The notes: generated by a model from the sequence alone, not told the origin. A stretch of 64,000 nucleotides of DNA from Argyresthia goedartella (GCA_949825045.1 OX463809.1:4925501-4989500), one strand, 5' to 3'; shown: positions 12,201 through 22,900, numbered from the stretch's first letter. Made by a program: numbers and translations.

Positions 12201-14649
12201 AGCTACAAACTACTACCAGACTCTCTATTCCTATTCAAACATAGAACCAGAAATGCTATGCTACAAAGAACGATCCAAAGAACATAAGAACTTATACCAC
12301 ACAGCCTTGTATCAGAAGTAGTGAATGCGATCAATACACAACTAGAAAAAGTCCCTGGCCCCGACAGGATCCCAAAGGAACTGATGAAAGGTACAATCGA
12401 AGAACTGAGTCCAGCCTTAGCTAGGACAATGACATCCTACTCACAGGAAAAGTCCCGAAAGTGGGGTGAATCCCATATCATTCTCATCCATAAAAAAGGG
12501 GCGAGAGACGACATAGGCAACTATAGGCCTATAAGTCTCTTGTGAAACATCTACAAGGTCTTCGCAAAGGTGATCTTGGCAAGAGTAACAAACACACTAG
12601 AAAAAAATCAACCAATTGAACAAGCAGGCTTCAGAAAGAATTACAGCACAATCGACCACATCCACACTATTAAACAAATCATGGAAAAATATAATGAATA
12701 CGAGAAACCATTGTATATAGCCTTTATCGACTATTCCAAAGCTTTTGACAGTTTGAATCACAATAATATTTGGGAAAGCAAAGTAGAGAGCAAAGAGTGC
12801 ACAACAACTATATCAATATAATGAAAAATATCTACAAAAAAGCAAAAGCTGCATAAAGCTAGAGTCCAAAGGCGAACCATTCCCTATAAACAGAGGTATG
12901 AAACAAGGATACCCAATGTCCCCCAAAATTTATTGGCGGTGCTGGAACACATATTCAGAAAATTAGACTGGGACGACTATGGCCTAAACATTAATGGTAG
13001 ATATCTAAACCATCTAAGATTTGCTGACGACCTGATCTTACTGGAAGAAAGCCCAGACATTGCATTGCATGATACAAGCCCTAAGCAACGAAAGCAAAGA
13101 AGTAGGTCTCGAAATTAACAAAAACAAATCAAAACTAATGACTAACAAGTTATATATAAGTTCGATATTGAAATAGACAGAACCGAGTTCGAATATGTGA
13201 AGGAGTATGTGTATTTAGCACAAATCTATGGAAATAGACAAACATATTGCATGCAGCTAGAACAAATACAGGTCCTTGAAAGAAATCATGAAGAGTAAAG
13301 ACTTAAACATCCATATTAAAACAAAAACAATCAACACCTGTATCCTTCCCTGCCTGACATACGGCTGCGAGACTTGGTCCCTTACTGAAAAGCACAGAGA
13401 GAAATTAGAGAAATGCCAAAGATCAATGGAGAGAAGCATGCTGGGTGTAAAACTAAGTGACAAAATAAGGAACGGGGACATAAGAATGAAAACCAAACTC
13501 ATCAACATACTTTCCAGTATCAATCACCTGAAATGGGGTTGGACAGGCCACATGCTACACTGCCAAGAGAACAAATGGAGTCAACAGGCCACCCATTGGT
13601 ACCCTAGAGATGGTACTAGAAGACAGGTTCGCCCGGCAAGAAGATGGGAGGATCAATTACGTCTAACACTGGGACCACATTGGACCAGAGTGGCGTTAAA
13701 TAGAAATTAATGGAAACGGCTGGAGGAGGCCTATGCCAAAAGGCACACAGAATTAAGAGACTTAATATAAAATAACTAAGATTCAAATAAATGTTTTAGT
13801 ATATAAATTAAATACTCTTCTCCTGGAAATAAAGTTAAATTAAAATAAAAATTAAATAAATATTATTATATAAGCAGTACCTGTAAGTTATTTTCAACAA
13901 CTTCATCAATTAACCTGTTTTATCTGAAGCACAACTTACATTTGACATAGTAATGGGTGAGAGTGGATCTGTCTAGGATGGCCCGAGGCAAAGGCACCAC
14001 GTCTATGGTAAGTATATGTGAGATGCCAAGTTTCTCTTGAGCATGCGCATCACGAGCACAGGCCAGGTTACCTGGAAATTGGGATGGATTTTAATGGGAT
14101 GAAAGGGATGTAAATACGGATTGGGTGTACAAATAAAGAAAAGTATACCCTTTTGCTGGGAGGTAGCCCAGGGGCATGAAGAGTGGAGGAGGGAAAGAGA
14201 GGCCTTTGCCCAGCAGTGGGATGATGTAGGCAAATAATAATAATAATAATACCCTTTTGCTACTAATATTTGACGAAAAAATAACATTATTGTTTGAGTA
14301 AATGTCAGAAATGCAGTATTTCCTTCCAATGCACAAGGCACAAGGTTCAAAATTGCGATGCCTCATAACGGGATTCGGAAAAGTTGTGGTTATTGCATCA
14401 GCCCATTAGCACTCCATTTCCCATAAGAAGTCGCAGAGGAATTGTGCATATTTAGCCAGTAATACAATACACAGTACAGAAGGGGAAATCCATAAGCCTC
14501 CGTAAACCCTTATTTTTGTGTCAGAGAAGTAACATACCAAGATAAAGATTATCGTCTATGCGGTCAACACTGACATCTGTGTCGTCATCATCCTCTTCTT
14601 CGTGAGAGTCCGACGCGTGGACTAGCACATCTGCTAGTTTCTTAGCCAT
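3156..14649 (-). CDS. DUSP12: dual-specificity protein phosphatase 12 (YVH1-like), nine exons, complete
   Basis: Joined from exons 14649-14538, 14071-13940, 10677-10578, 10147-10048, 9707-9572, 9200-8982, 4497-4266, 3916-3741 and 3259-3156. The total is 1311 nt, or 436 aa plus TGA, and all junctions are GT-AG and phase-compatible. Residues about 28-190 form the DUSP phosphatase domain. The general acid is probably Asp84 (in LADIPKED). The catalytic signature is H114-C115-YFGVS-R121; the Cys codon is split across the exon 3/4 junction. Known DUSP12/Yvh1 proteins end in a zinc-binding domain, and here it is visible as C223-x2-C226, then C388-P-K-C391, GSFNW and C406-P-C408-G. Yvh1 family members also act in late 60S ribosome maturation, so a dual role is possible (family knowledge). 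The protein is about 100 aa longer than human DUSP12, largely because of the Asp-rich exon 7. The ATG has A at -3 and G at +4. It is divergent from Nup205. Confidence 0.93.
3345..3600 (-). mobile_element. tRNA-like SINE copy in DUSP12 intron 8
   Basis: Read on the minus strand it contains GAGAGGTCTTGGGTTCGAAT, resembling a Pol III B box (GGTTCGANTCC), followed by a tail GTGGGGCCAGACGCAATGTA. The tail recurs in the copy at 53040-53175. Both copies are minus strand. The family was not identified. Confidence 0.55.
3741..3916 (-). CDS. DUSP12: DUSP12 exon 8 (zinc-binding domain, aa 344-403)
   Basis: Encodes the family hallmark FVEPMSWM, HCPKC (C388, C391) and GSFNW. I placed the acceptor at TTGTCCAG because it keeps the frame from exon 7 (AG + C). 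The open frame extends further upstream, so the exact start is the least certain point. Donor GTAAGA. Confidence 0.85.
4030..4046. repeat. poly(C) tract, 17 bases
   Basis: An uninterrupted run of C in DUSP12 intron 7. It could be length-variable or a sequencing or assembly weak point. Confidence 0.9.
4170..4229. repeat. perfect 28-bp inverted repeat with 4-nt loop
   Basis: Left arm 4170-4197 and right arm 4202-4229 are exact reverse complements, with loop TCCC. It lies in DUSP12 intron 7, so it would be transcribed as a perfect RNA hairpin from either strand. No flanking target duplication is obvious. Confidence 0.95.
4266..4497 (-). CDS. DUSP12: DUSP12 exon 7, Asp-rich linker (aa 267-344)
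   Basis: Supported by acceptor CATTCCAG, a GC-rich open frame (NGQILIEKLKTLACQINQ...), phase agreement with both neighbours and donor GTAAAA. Seven consecutive GAT codons near 4320-4341 encode a run of Asp. The exon has no counterpart in the human protein as I know it and forms a long acidic linker inside the zinc-binding half. The 4.5-kb intron before it is full of retrotransposon debris. Confidence 0.75.
4990..5764 (+). mobile_element. degenerate LINE reverse-transcriptase fragment (Jockey group)
   Basis: Broken frames read SDLVSFVTELAEGLDK, then WFESYLQDRRQVV, SGVPQG and MFADDLKVY (RT motifs 4-5), then ANIVNRSAKTHGFIKRSSKE and a KALYNV block of the C-terminal ORF2. At least four frameshifts or stops are present, and part of RT motif A is missing. 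It abuts a different LINE family at about 5765. Relic only. Confidence 0.7.
5765..6990 (+). mobile_element. LINE 'B' relic (Jockey/CR1 group), internally deleted and interrupted by a MITE
   Basis: This is the same family as 29465-30575 and 57360-58955. It carries FVVYINDLPFMVEKLT and VLFADDT, then LTLNWFTVNN. After the MITE it resumes at the point it left off, then jumps from AVRNI directly to the KGYYN-type C-terminus, a deletion of roughly 0.5 kb relative to the 29.5-kb copy. The 3' end is ATATCTACAGTAAAAAAG-like. Confidence 0.8.
6076..6566. mobile_element. Harbinger-like MITE, 491 bp, TSD TTA
   Basis: The terminal inverted repeats CGGTACGATTTACAATGCGC (left) and CGCTGCGGTTTACAATGCGC (right, reversed) match at 17 of 20 positions. 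TTA flanks both ends (6073-6075 and 6567-6569), and the surrounding LINE B sequence is continuous when one TTA and the element are removed. Three-base TTA/TWA duplications are typical of PIF/Harbinger elements. No transposase is encoded. Confidence 0.82.
7165..7420 (+). mobile_element. CR1-type LINE ORF2 C-terminal fragment
   Basis: Frames read WGGAIKTKFIEIERAQ, then PYRFPTEDLYSLSQLLTVRK. These correspond to the segment near 43620-43760 of the LINE at 39.6-44.4 kb (GGAAKTHLIEVERAQ, RLPFRYPTTTLY). It contains the 42-bp triplication listed next. Confidence 0.7.
7266..7391 (+). repeat. 42-bp tandem triplication inside the LINE fragment
   Basis: Three identical consecutive 42-bp units (7266, 7308, 7350), each 14 codons encoding PTEDLYSLSQLLTV. 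They are error-free, so the duplication is recent compared with the decayed LINE around it. Confidence 0.95.
7430..7630 (-). repeat. dispersed repeat with CTCGAG hairpin, copy 1
   Basis: The reverse complement is about 90% similar to 54530-54745 over some 200 bp. It includes ACATGCGATTCCTGAACACA and a foldback built on CACTCTCGAG/CTCGAGAGTG arms around a TATTATTATG-like loop. No coding capacity or TIR was seen, so the class is unknown. Confidence 0.75.
8604..8662. repeat. (CA)n-rich microsatellite
   Basis: Mostly CA dinucleotides, imperfect on the left and pure at about 8642-8661. It lies in DUSP12 intron 6. Confidence 0.9.
8982..9200 (-). CDS. DUSP12: DUSP12 exon 6 (zinc-binding domain start, aa 194-267)
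   Basis: Carries YRCKKCRR (C223, C226), the first half of the DUSP12 zinc-binding region, followed by RRNIIPH and a basic, GC-rich stretch ending INCT. Acceptor ATACTAG is weak; donor GTGAGT is strong. Confidence 0.9.
9430..9521. repeat. ATTTT repeats ending in an 18-bp perfect hairpin
   Basis: Short TTTTA/TTTA repeats run to about 9470. A perfect inverted repeat follows, with arms 9483-9500 and 9504-9521 and a 3-base loop. It lies in DUSP12 intron 5, about 50 bp from exon 5. Confidence 0.85.
9572..9707 (-). CDS. DUSP12: DUSP12 exon 5 (aa 149-194)
   Basis: Reads RRFIQPNMGFVAQLKLY, the conserved C-terminal helix of the DUSP fold (P-N-x-GF-x-x-QL), then a basic helix FRLKLAGQKLKE. Acceptor TTTTGCAG, donor GTACAA, phase 1 end. 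Confidence 0.92.
10048..10147 (-). CDS. DUSP12: DUSP12 exon 4 (catalytic loop, aa 115-148)
   Basis: Begins with the last base of the catalytic Cys codon and continues YFGVSRSAAVVIGYIM, giving the HCxxGxxR(S) P-loop. It ends after KSK in phase 0 with donor GTATAA. The P-loop is intact, so an active phosphatase is predicted. Confidence 0.93.
10230..10350. repeat. dispersed repeat (copy also at 52810-52940)
   Basis: GCTGCGGCGATGAGCTAGCC, CAAAATGGAGTATTGAAT and a GGAAAAAGGCG block are shared with 52815-52935. The class is unknown; it is probably a SINE or LINE end. Confidence 0.65.
10578..10677 (-). CDS. DUSP12: DUSP12 exon 3 (aa 82-115)
   Basis: Encodes LADIPKEDLITHLP, which carries the probable general-acid Asp, and the strand GGTILVH leading into the catalytic loop. 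It ends TG, so the catalytic Cys codon is completed by the first base of exon 4. Donor GTAAGT. Confidence 0.92.
10950..13810 (+). mobile_element. RTE-type non-LTR retrotransposon, nearly full length, inactivated
   Basis: In order, in shifting frames: endonuclease start (TINTRTLRTPESLHELELAL, CDIVGISEMRRDG), GDFNAQVGE, a charged spacer, RT (ILIHKKGARDDIGNYRPISLL, AGFRKNYSTIDHIHTIKQI, FIDYSKAFDSLNH, FADDLILLEES), then LTYGCETWSLT and a C-terminal GHMLHCQENKW / PARRWEDQLR block. This order matches lepidopteran RTE endonuclease-RT proteins. There are at least six frameshifts or stops. The catalytic Asp of motif A and FADD are still present. It sits in DUSP12 intron 2, antisense to the gene. The ends are approximate. 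Confidence 0.85.
13940..14071 (-). CDS. DUSP12: DUSP12 exon 2 (aa 38-82)
   Basis: The acceptor TTTCCAG precedes it; it reads GNLACARD, GISHILTID and LTHYYVK, typical of the early DUSP domain. Its donor is GTAAGT. The following 3.3-kb intron holds an RTE retrotransposon. Confidence 0.9.
14150..14253 (+). mobile_element. 3' end of an RTE-type LINE with ATA tail
   Basis: GAGGCCTTTGCCCAGCAGTGGGA followed by (AAT)n is, as I know it, the common 3' terminus of lepidopteran RTE insertions. It is severely 5'-truncated, in DUSP12 intron 1. Confidence 0.65.
14538..14649 (-). CDS. DUSP12: DUSP12 exon 1 (aa 1-38)
   Basis: Starts at the ATG and encodes MAKKLADVLV, an acidic stretch (EEEDDDD), then the RIDDNLYLG strand that opens the phosphatase fold. 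It ends in phase 1 with donor GTATGT at 14537-14532. Confidence 0.9.
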
Positions 14650-15418
14650 CTTGTAAAGCAAATAAATTCTTATTGGTTACCTCGGTTTTATGGTAAAACG
14701 CCTTTGAAAAAGATAATTTAGTAGAATGGAAATTGTTTAGAGTTGATTTGTGTAAACATTAATTATAATTATAAATGTTTACTTTTGGAAAGAAACATGA
14801 AGGGATATGAATGATTAGGACTAACCTTAACAGAAAGAAAAATCAATACAATGTAAATCAACATTAGATGTATGGCCTTTATGAATGTGAGTGAAAGACT
14901 TTCTTGTACCTTTCCTGTATTTGATGCCGATATCAACCTTTAAACATTCCCTTATTTTAAATAAATTCGATCCATAATTTTACCAATAAATAAAATTTTG
15001 AAATTCCACTGACTGCCTGACTGACAGTGACACTGACAAGTTGACTTGACAAGGACAAGTGACAATACAAATTATTATGACTGTCATGTTTACTCAAAGA
15101 AACTGTCGGGAACCCATTTACACCGCAGAGTATACAACTATATAAATGCTCTGTGATACAACCCAACAAACGGCGCTAACTGAATGAAAGAATGTACGAT
15201 TTATCTTTGAGCGTCGTGAACTCGTGTTGTTGCGCGATTACAAAAAGAAAAATAATGTCTGTCTGTCTACAAAAAAAAGCGTATTTGAATTATTGAAGTC
15301 AAAAATTGTGAAACTGTGCGGTTGTGTATCCATTGTATTTAGAAAAAACACTAAATGATTTTTACTGAGAATATATGACAGTGATTCTTACTCCTTAGAA
15401 ATCCTCGTGATAAATATA
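14650..15418. promoter_or_regulatory. divergent DUSP12 / Nup205 intergenic region (putative bidirectional promoter)
   Basis: 769 bp separate the two start codons, which point away from each other. The transcription starts of both genes and their 5' UTRs must lie here unless upstream noncoding exons exist. I see no clear TATA box at a defined start; there are scattered TGACA/GACAAGT repeats at about 15000-15065. Confidence 0.7.
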
Positions 15419-15434
15419 ATGGATATGTCTGAAG
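15419..15434 (+). CDS. Nup205: Nup205 exon 1, 16-nt coding part (aa 1-5)
   Basis: ATGGATATGTCTGAAG then GTAAAA. MDMSE plus the split codon G+GA (Gly) fuses in frame to exon 2 (GTPTDDLW), matching the short N-terminal tail before the conserved W of Nup205. A at -3 and G at +4 favour this start. No other upstream ATG-donor pair with phase 1 was found. The upstream 5' UTR is not delimited. Confidence 0.65.
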
Positions 15435-16878
15435 GTAAAACATGAAAACTTTACCTAACCTCTCCGCTTGGCGGCATTGAAACAATTAACATTTGCTTTT
15501 TGAAAGAAACCTCCAAAAACATGTTAGTATTTCTGGTATTACCTATATCTGGTTCACAGGTATGGCATATTTACTCATTCTCAGGAAATATCACCGTATT
15601 TTATTGTTCTCAATATTAGGTTATGTACACAATAATATAATAATAAAAATATCTAAAATAAATAAGAACCAATTCTTATTTATTTTGGGTTGGGTCTTAT
15701 ATAAGACACATTGAAATTGGAAGATTGGAGTACTTAGGTGGTTAGGGGGGGTCCTTAGCTATCCTCTGATACCATTTTCTGATTTAAGAAACATCATTTT
15801 AGCACTTTAATTATAAAATATGTTTACGCGATTTTTACAACTTGGCCAATCTCGGAACGACAAATGTCAAACTCAAAAGCTCCAACGTTGGATATTGGTA
15901 CATGATTTTAGTAGAAATTACAAGATTTTGTTGTAATGGTAGAAATTTGCGTCAGCAATTTTGTATTTTCTGACATAATGACTTGCTCATTTCATTCCGA
16001 TTCCTTCCGTGTTTGTTGCGCTCTCGTTTTATCCGTGATTCTCTGGATGACTTTGGCTTTGTTTACTTACTAACTACTTTATGGAGTTTATCAGAACCAA
16101 ATTGGTTGCTTTAGGTCACTTCGTGTTTAAAAACTAAAGATAGGTTTGTTAGGTTCACACGTTACAGCAGACCTGGGAGCCGGAGCTGGAGCGAAGCGGA
16201 GCGGAGCGAGGCAACCCCCTACTTGCTCATTTCATTCCGATTCCTTCCGTGTTTCGTGAATGTTCTGTTGCGCTCTCGTTTTATCGGTGATTCTCTGGAC
16301 GACTTTGGCTTTGTTTACTTACTAACTACTTTATGGAGTTTATCAGAACCAAATTGGTTGCTTTAGGTCACTTCCTGTTTAAAAACTAAAGATAGGTTTG
16401 TTAGGTTCACACGTTACAGCAGACCCGGGAGCCGGAGCGGAGCGAGGCGACCCCCTACTTGCTCATTTCATTCCGATTCCTTCCGTGTTTCGTGAATGTT
16501 CTATTGCGCTCTCGTTTTATCCGTGATTCTCTGGACGACTTTGGCTTTGTTTACTTACTAACTACTTTATAGAGTTTATCAGAACCAAATTGGTTGCTTT
16601 AGGTCACTTCCTGTTTAAAAACTAAAGATAGGTTTGTTAGGTTCACACGTTACAGCAGACCCGGGAGCGAGGCGACCCCCTACTCTTGCCAACCCCTCCT
16701 CCAACCCCTCTCCTCCTCCAACTCCCCCGAAATCCAAAAAATGTAGGCATTTTCTTCAATCTTTGGACCTCCATAACATAAAAACTAGTGGTTTCCTAAA
16801 AGGGGGGGTAGGTGGGGGGACCTCCCCTCCCCCACCCCTCCCCCCCTCCCCCAAATTCAATGTGTCTTATACAAGTAC

Positions 16879-16922
<44 letters not shown>

Positions 16923-19900
16923 TATTATGCACAAGCAGCTTAAAGCTGATGCATGCATATCAGTTCACATTTCACAGCACTTGTTTTATACAATTGTCAA
17001 GTCTATTTTTAAAACTGTTCACTGATGGTGCACTAATAACAGTTTCTGGAAGTCTGTTCCACTCGCGGACCACTCGGTTTGATAGAAGGTGTTTGCGTGG
17101 GTTACTTGTAAACGAGAGCCCTTGGAGTTTCAGTGTGTGTCCTCTGAGGTGGTGATTCTGGTTCATCGTAAACATTTCCTTCATAGTCGATACATCATAG
17201 TAGCCAGTTAGAATCTTATATGTTTCTATGAGATCTCCACGTTTACGTCGTTGCTCTAGAGTGCTCAATCCTAGCTCTGCAAGTCGCTGCTCATAAGGCT
17301 TGTCACGAAGTCCTACTACCATCTTGGTTGCTCTTCTTTGTACTTTCTCCAGCAAGTCTTTGTCCTTCTGGACTGGACTTACCCATTATTTTAGATGTGT
17401 CCGCTATGCGGCTATAAATTGGTAAGATACAATGTCTCTAAAGATCTGAACTTTAGCTATATTTGCTACTATAATGAAATTGACATTGTATTGTTTAAAT
17501 AAATATAATGCATATATATAAATATACAAAAGAAAGTTGGGTTAGTTACACCACTTGTAACTCAAGAGCGGACGGACCGATTTTAACACATTGAATGCCA
17601 CCCATACTTTTGACGCATCGTGATTTTGAACCTCATGCCATGGTAATAAAATTCAAAACCTATAAGCGGTCTTCTTCGTATATATACGTAGTTGGCATTC
17701 AATGTGATCTCTTACTTTTTGGATTCATGTTTGCCCCAAATAGCAGTATAACTCTTAAAATATTGGAAAAATTCATGTCAGATGATATTCAGATTTTTTA
17801 AATAAATTAAAGTAAAGCCAATTTGTCGAGATAAAGAATGTAAACAATCTGATCTGTAAAATTTTGTACTTGGTCAATAAAGGCTGTTGTTGCAGAGTGC
17901 ATCGGTTGCCCAAACTGTGTTCTTTCAAATATACTTGACACTGGAAAAATTTACCTCAAAAGAGGTTTGCATTGGTTGACTGTGTCAGTTGTTTTCAGGG
18001 CAAACTTATTAACCATTGGTCTGTCACGTAATCAAATATGATCGCCTAAAAAAGTAGGCATCCTGGTTTCAAATTAGAATTTAGAATGTATTGCTAAGCT
18101 AAACTGTACTAAACTATTTTTATTGGTTTAGCTTATTTAATATTCTTTCCAACTGCGTAACATTCAGGTATAGGTCCCATAGAAAAAACAGAGTTATCGT
18201 CATTTTTTATGAAACGGGCCGCAGCGCGCCGTGACATGGCAGCCATTTTGTGTATATATATTTGCGCTCCTTGACAGTTCAATGGTTAAAAGAAAAACTT
18301 CTAAATGGTAAGCTTTTAGCTGAGTATATGGGTGCAAAAGTTCAAATGTTCAAAATTTCTGTAAATAAGTATTAACATATGCTTAGAATCATAATTTTTT
18401 GCCTTTTCTTTGTTACCACTGCCGTTAGGAGGGCAAGAAAAAGATCTCTTAAAAATAGGATGTGTTTAACTAGAGCAAATATTACATTTTTTTTAAATAA
18501 TGTGCAGAAACTACAAAATTATTGGATGAGTTCTTTGTTGAGTTAGATTAATACGAGGCACTCTTGTCATTAATGTTATTTTGAATAAATTTTTGTTACA
18601 TCATTTTGTAAATAAAGTGGCTTTTACATGGTTTTATAGTTGCTCAAATGGCAATAGATTATTTCCACGAGTCAATGGATACCTCTGCTTTGAGAGTTGG
18701 TTCGAGATTTTTTTCTGAAACTGGTGCTGGAAAATTCTCCTTACCACTCAGTACGCCAAGAAAAAACTCCTACCTCTGCATGGAGAAAATCAAATATTCA
18801 AAATGGCTGCATAAGAAAAAACTACCACAGCATGGAGAACAGCAAGTATTCAAAATGGCTGCGTAGTAAAGAAAAGTAAACTAGGTAGAGGAGAAATACC
18901 AAAGTGATGCTGTGGATGAGCTCGAAAAAAACATCAGGTGGAAGACTGCAACCTTATCATTGCGAGCTCAATCTCATTGATCTCTTGTGGCCTGACATGA
19001 AGGGGCAGGAAGCTTGCAATAATACTTGCACTAATAATGCGCTCTTTGAATTTGAAGATTTGAAAAAAATCTAAAATATGTCTGCTGACAAATGGTGAAA
19101 ATTTGTAGATCACTTCATAAAAGTAGAAAACAATTAGAAACAATTAGATTAAACAATAGATGTCGTCATGAATATGGTTGATTCAGATTCTTCTGAAGAA
19201 TCATCTTTATCTAATCATGCTTAGCTCTTTGCACTATAAACTACACTACAACCATATAATACACTGTTTATATATACTGTGAATGACTAATATGTGTTTT
19301 TTTGTAATTTGTGAAAATAGGAACTCCAACAGACGACCTATGGACACCTTTCAAGGAGTTGCTATCTGTTGTGGAGGGCTACTTGACACGAGAAGGCAGC
19401 GGAGCTCCATATGCAGTCCACACATTTGAGTCGGTCCTGCGGCGGAACAAGCAGGCTTTCTTGTCTTTGCTAAAGAACCCTGTAAGTAATTTCCTCATCT
19501 TAGTTGAAGCATTTCCATAATCTCAAGCCAAACATTGACGAGAATCAGCAATCCATCTTATTATAACAGTATATTTCTGTATCTCACAACTTTTCCTAAT
19601 TTCAAACCAAACAATAAAGAGAATCATCCTCCATCCTGTTATAACAAATTAGGGATGGCCATCAGTCTCATCTGTATGCAATGCAATTCAATTTTACAGC
19701 CAAAAAACCCAGCAAGCCGGGAAGAGATAAAGCGTGGGATCACAGAAGGAGTCACCCTCCCCAGTATTGGCAAAACTCTACTGGCCAAAGAACTTGTTGA
19801 AGAAGCATGCATTCTATCAGGTAAATAACAGTTGTTCCCTGTCGCAATATCTCACTAAATGAGTGTTGCATAACTGGTTAGATATGAACGGAAATTGTGC

Positions 19901-22900
19901 TTCTGCCAGCCTTTGGTAATTCTATAACGATGTCTTCACTGAGCCCTTTCAGCTTCAACATTAATTGCGTCAAGAGCATGCCTCACGTGCGCTTGAATGC
20001 GCTATGACGCAAGCCTATGTAGTTTGCATATAATGCATATTCTAAGGCCTTCCTCAAAAGTCTGTTTGCCTGTAAATGTAAATGTTTCTCTCCATCCACA
20101 GACATGTACTGCGTGAACGAGTACCTCGCCCTTGAGCTGCTGCACTGTGCCGCGCGCCAGTCGCCGCGCCACCCGGGGCTGCCGCGCGGCCTGCTCGCAG
20201 TACTTCTCTACTACGATGGACGGCGCGCGCTGGCGAGGGCGCTGAAGGAGCTCGTCATGGCGAGGGATGGGGTTTCGTGGTGGGTCATCACATCCTCATC
20301 ATGTTTTCTTGGGATCTTGTCCATGGCTTGCCCACTCTGGAGCTTAAGCTGCTTCAGTCAGTCATATGTTCTTCCCTAACGATACCCCATTGGTTGTCGT
20401 GGTGGCAATACACCGAAATGATTCAGAAATAGCTTACTGCACACGTGCAAGGCCTGCCTGATAAGGAGTACCTAAAAAAGTACCTCCTCTTTTATGATTT
20501 GCCATTTATCTCTAATGGTTATATTGACTATCCCCGATACGTAATTAAGCCTTTCGCTTCGTGAAGGAAGAAAAGAAACAAAGCAAGAAATCCACCACAT
20601 TTCCACCATCACTATTATACCATCAGGTCGGTCTCAGCCCGGGAAGAGATCCTCAAATACGTGTCCCGCTACGTGGACCAGCTGATCTCTGACGGGCTGT
20701 TGGCCAGCACGCTGGACAGCGTGCGGCGGCTGTCGCTGGCGGCGGAGCTAGAGCTGCTGCAGAATAACCGAGCGCTGCCGCCAAGGAACCACCACCAGCG
20801 GCTGGTCGACACTATCGAGGGGACCAGGTTAGTACGGCGAGCAGCTATTCCCGGATGGACTGCTGGACAGACTGACAGTCCTGTTTTGACGAAGTTAACA
20901 AATGTATAGCCAACTTAGGGCATGGCCCAGTTCATTAGCCGGTCTTCTAATGTTAAAGTGTCCTAATAAATTGAAATGTGTTTCCAGAACAGTAATGGCG
21001 GGAGTGATATTCTCTGCTTCTGCGCAACGCGGCTTGCCAAGAGACATGCTGCTCAGACTCATTGCAGATGTAAGTAGCTCTAATACTTTTGCTTCAAGAG
21101 GAGAAAGTTTGTTACCTTTGTGCTGTTTTTACTCGGTTTGATCTCGGCTTTTAATTTACAACACAGGAACCCTGCATTTTTAGTCAGAACTTCCAGGTAA
21201 CGTTCTACCCATGTTTCCAAATGTTAGTAGGATTTACTCGTTGGCTATGTGCCGGTCGACTATGTTAGTCATATTTTCACGTAATGTTAAGATCAGTTGA
21301 CGACCGTCACAGATAAGGTATATTTATATTCACCACGCACTATGTCTTATGCACGTCATTAATAACATGTACCAACCTAGTATATAAGCTAGGATTTCCT
21401 ATAATAAATTAGTCTAGTATTTGCGCGCATCTCAAGCCTTTTACTTTACTCCCGAAGATGTCGCTCTCCTCATAATTGCCTCTGGCAAAGGCTATATCAA
21501 CCACAATTTGAATTTAATTGCAGCAATCCAACTCACCGTCTCAAGGTCCGACTGGCGCACTCGACGAGGTATCGCTCGCGCTTCACATGGCACTACTCTA
21601 TGGCCTAGATCTCTCTGTACTACACAGGTATAGTATACAAATATACTATATGAATATAGAAAAGACTAGAACAAAATAAACGTAAATTGTAAACCCTGTT
21701 GGTCCGGTTTACTATCTGCCGATAGTTGATCAACTGCCGCGTTAGTTTATCAACTAACGGTTTTGACTATCTAACGGTGACATACACAATTACAAACATG
21801 TAAGTTTGTGCCATAGGGCCCTGCCAACAATTTTTTTTAACGGTTGCAAATCGATCAAACCTGAATAACTGATGTTTTTTCAAAGATTGAACATATTTTT
21901 GTGAATCATAATAACTATTAGGTCCTTAAATATGAAATTGGCGTTTTGCATGGGAGGAACATAAAGTTTTTTAAATATAATATATTTATTTAATCCAAGC
22001 ATGTACCATTGCTATCTATACACTTTTGCCATCTCATAGGTAGTTCTTCGATCCCTTTACTAAAAAAAACATTCGGACGGGAATCAATAAAATCTTTGAA
22101 GGCAGTTTGGACTGCCCCATCGGAGTTTGAATTTTTTCCCTTTCAAGAAGTTATCCAAATTTCGAAAAAAAATGGTAATCTGTTGGAGCAAGGCCCGGAG
22201 AGTATGGTGGATGTCTTAGACATTCCAATTGAAGCTCCTCTAATATGGTAGCCGTCTGTTGTGCAGTGTGTGGTCTAGCGTTATCATGAAGCAGCAGTGG
22301 CCTAGAGCGATTGACCAGCCTCGGTTGTTTATCAGCTAGCTTTTCCATCATGATTTGCAGTTGCTGACAATAGACATCTGCCGTAATCGTCTGGCCATAT
22401 TTAAGAAAGCTGTAGTGAACGACACCAGCACTAGTCCACCAAACGCTCACAAGTAACTTTTTTGGAGTCAATTTTCGCTTGGAGCATGGTTTGGCTGGTT
22501 CGGCAGGGTTCAGCCATTGCGATGAACGCTTCCGATTATCGTACAGGATCCACTTTTCATCACAGGTAATGATTCCATTTAAAATCCTTTCATTATTGTG
22601 CCGGGTGAGTAGTGCAACGCAGCAGTCAACGCGCGTTTGTTGATTTGCTTCACTCAGTTCGTGAGGTACCCACCTTTCAAGCTTTTTCACCTTCCTAATT
22701 TGCTTCAAGTGGATTAAAACAGTTTTATCACTAATACCGCAGCCTGCAGCTAACTCGGACGTGGTTTGCGATGGATCCGCTTCCACAATAGCCTTCAATT
22801 CTTCATTATCAACTTTCGTCTCCGGCCGTCCACGGGGCTTGTTCTTGGTCGAAATTTCCAGAACGAAAACGTTGGAACCAAAAACGCACTGTGTTTTCTA

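Larger units (their letters stand above)
15435..19320 (+). other. Nup205: Nup205 intron 1 (3.9 kb)
   Basis: Holds the 15982-16683 triplicated repeat, a pyrimidine/purine-rich stretch (16685-16860), a CR1 fragment on the minus strand and a decayed transposase at its right end. Nothing recognisable was seen in about 17400-18640. Confidence 0.7.

Noticed and set aside
16634..16870. Proline-rich coding exon
   Set aside because: A C-rich simple-sequence stretch next to a tandem repeat and a LINE tail; no splice support or homologue.
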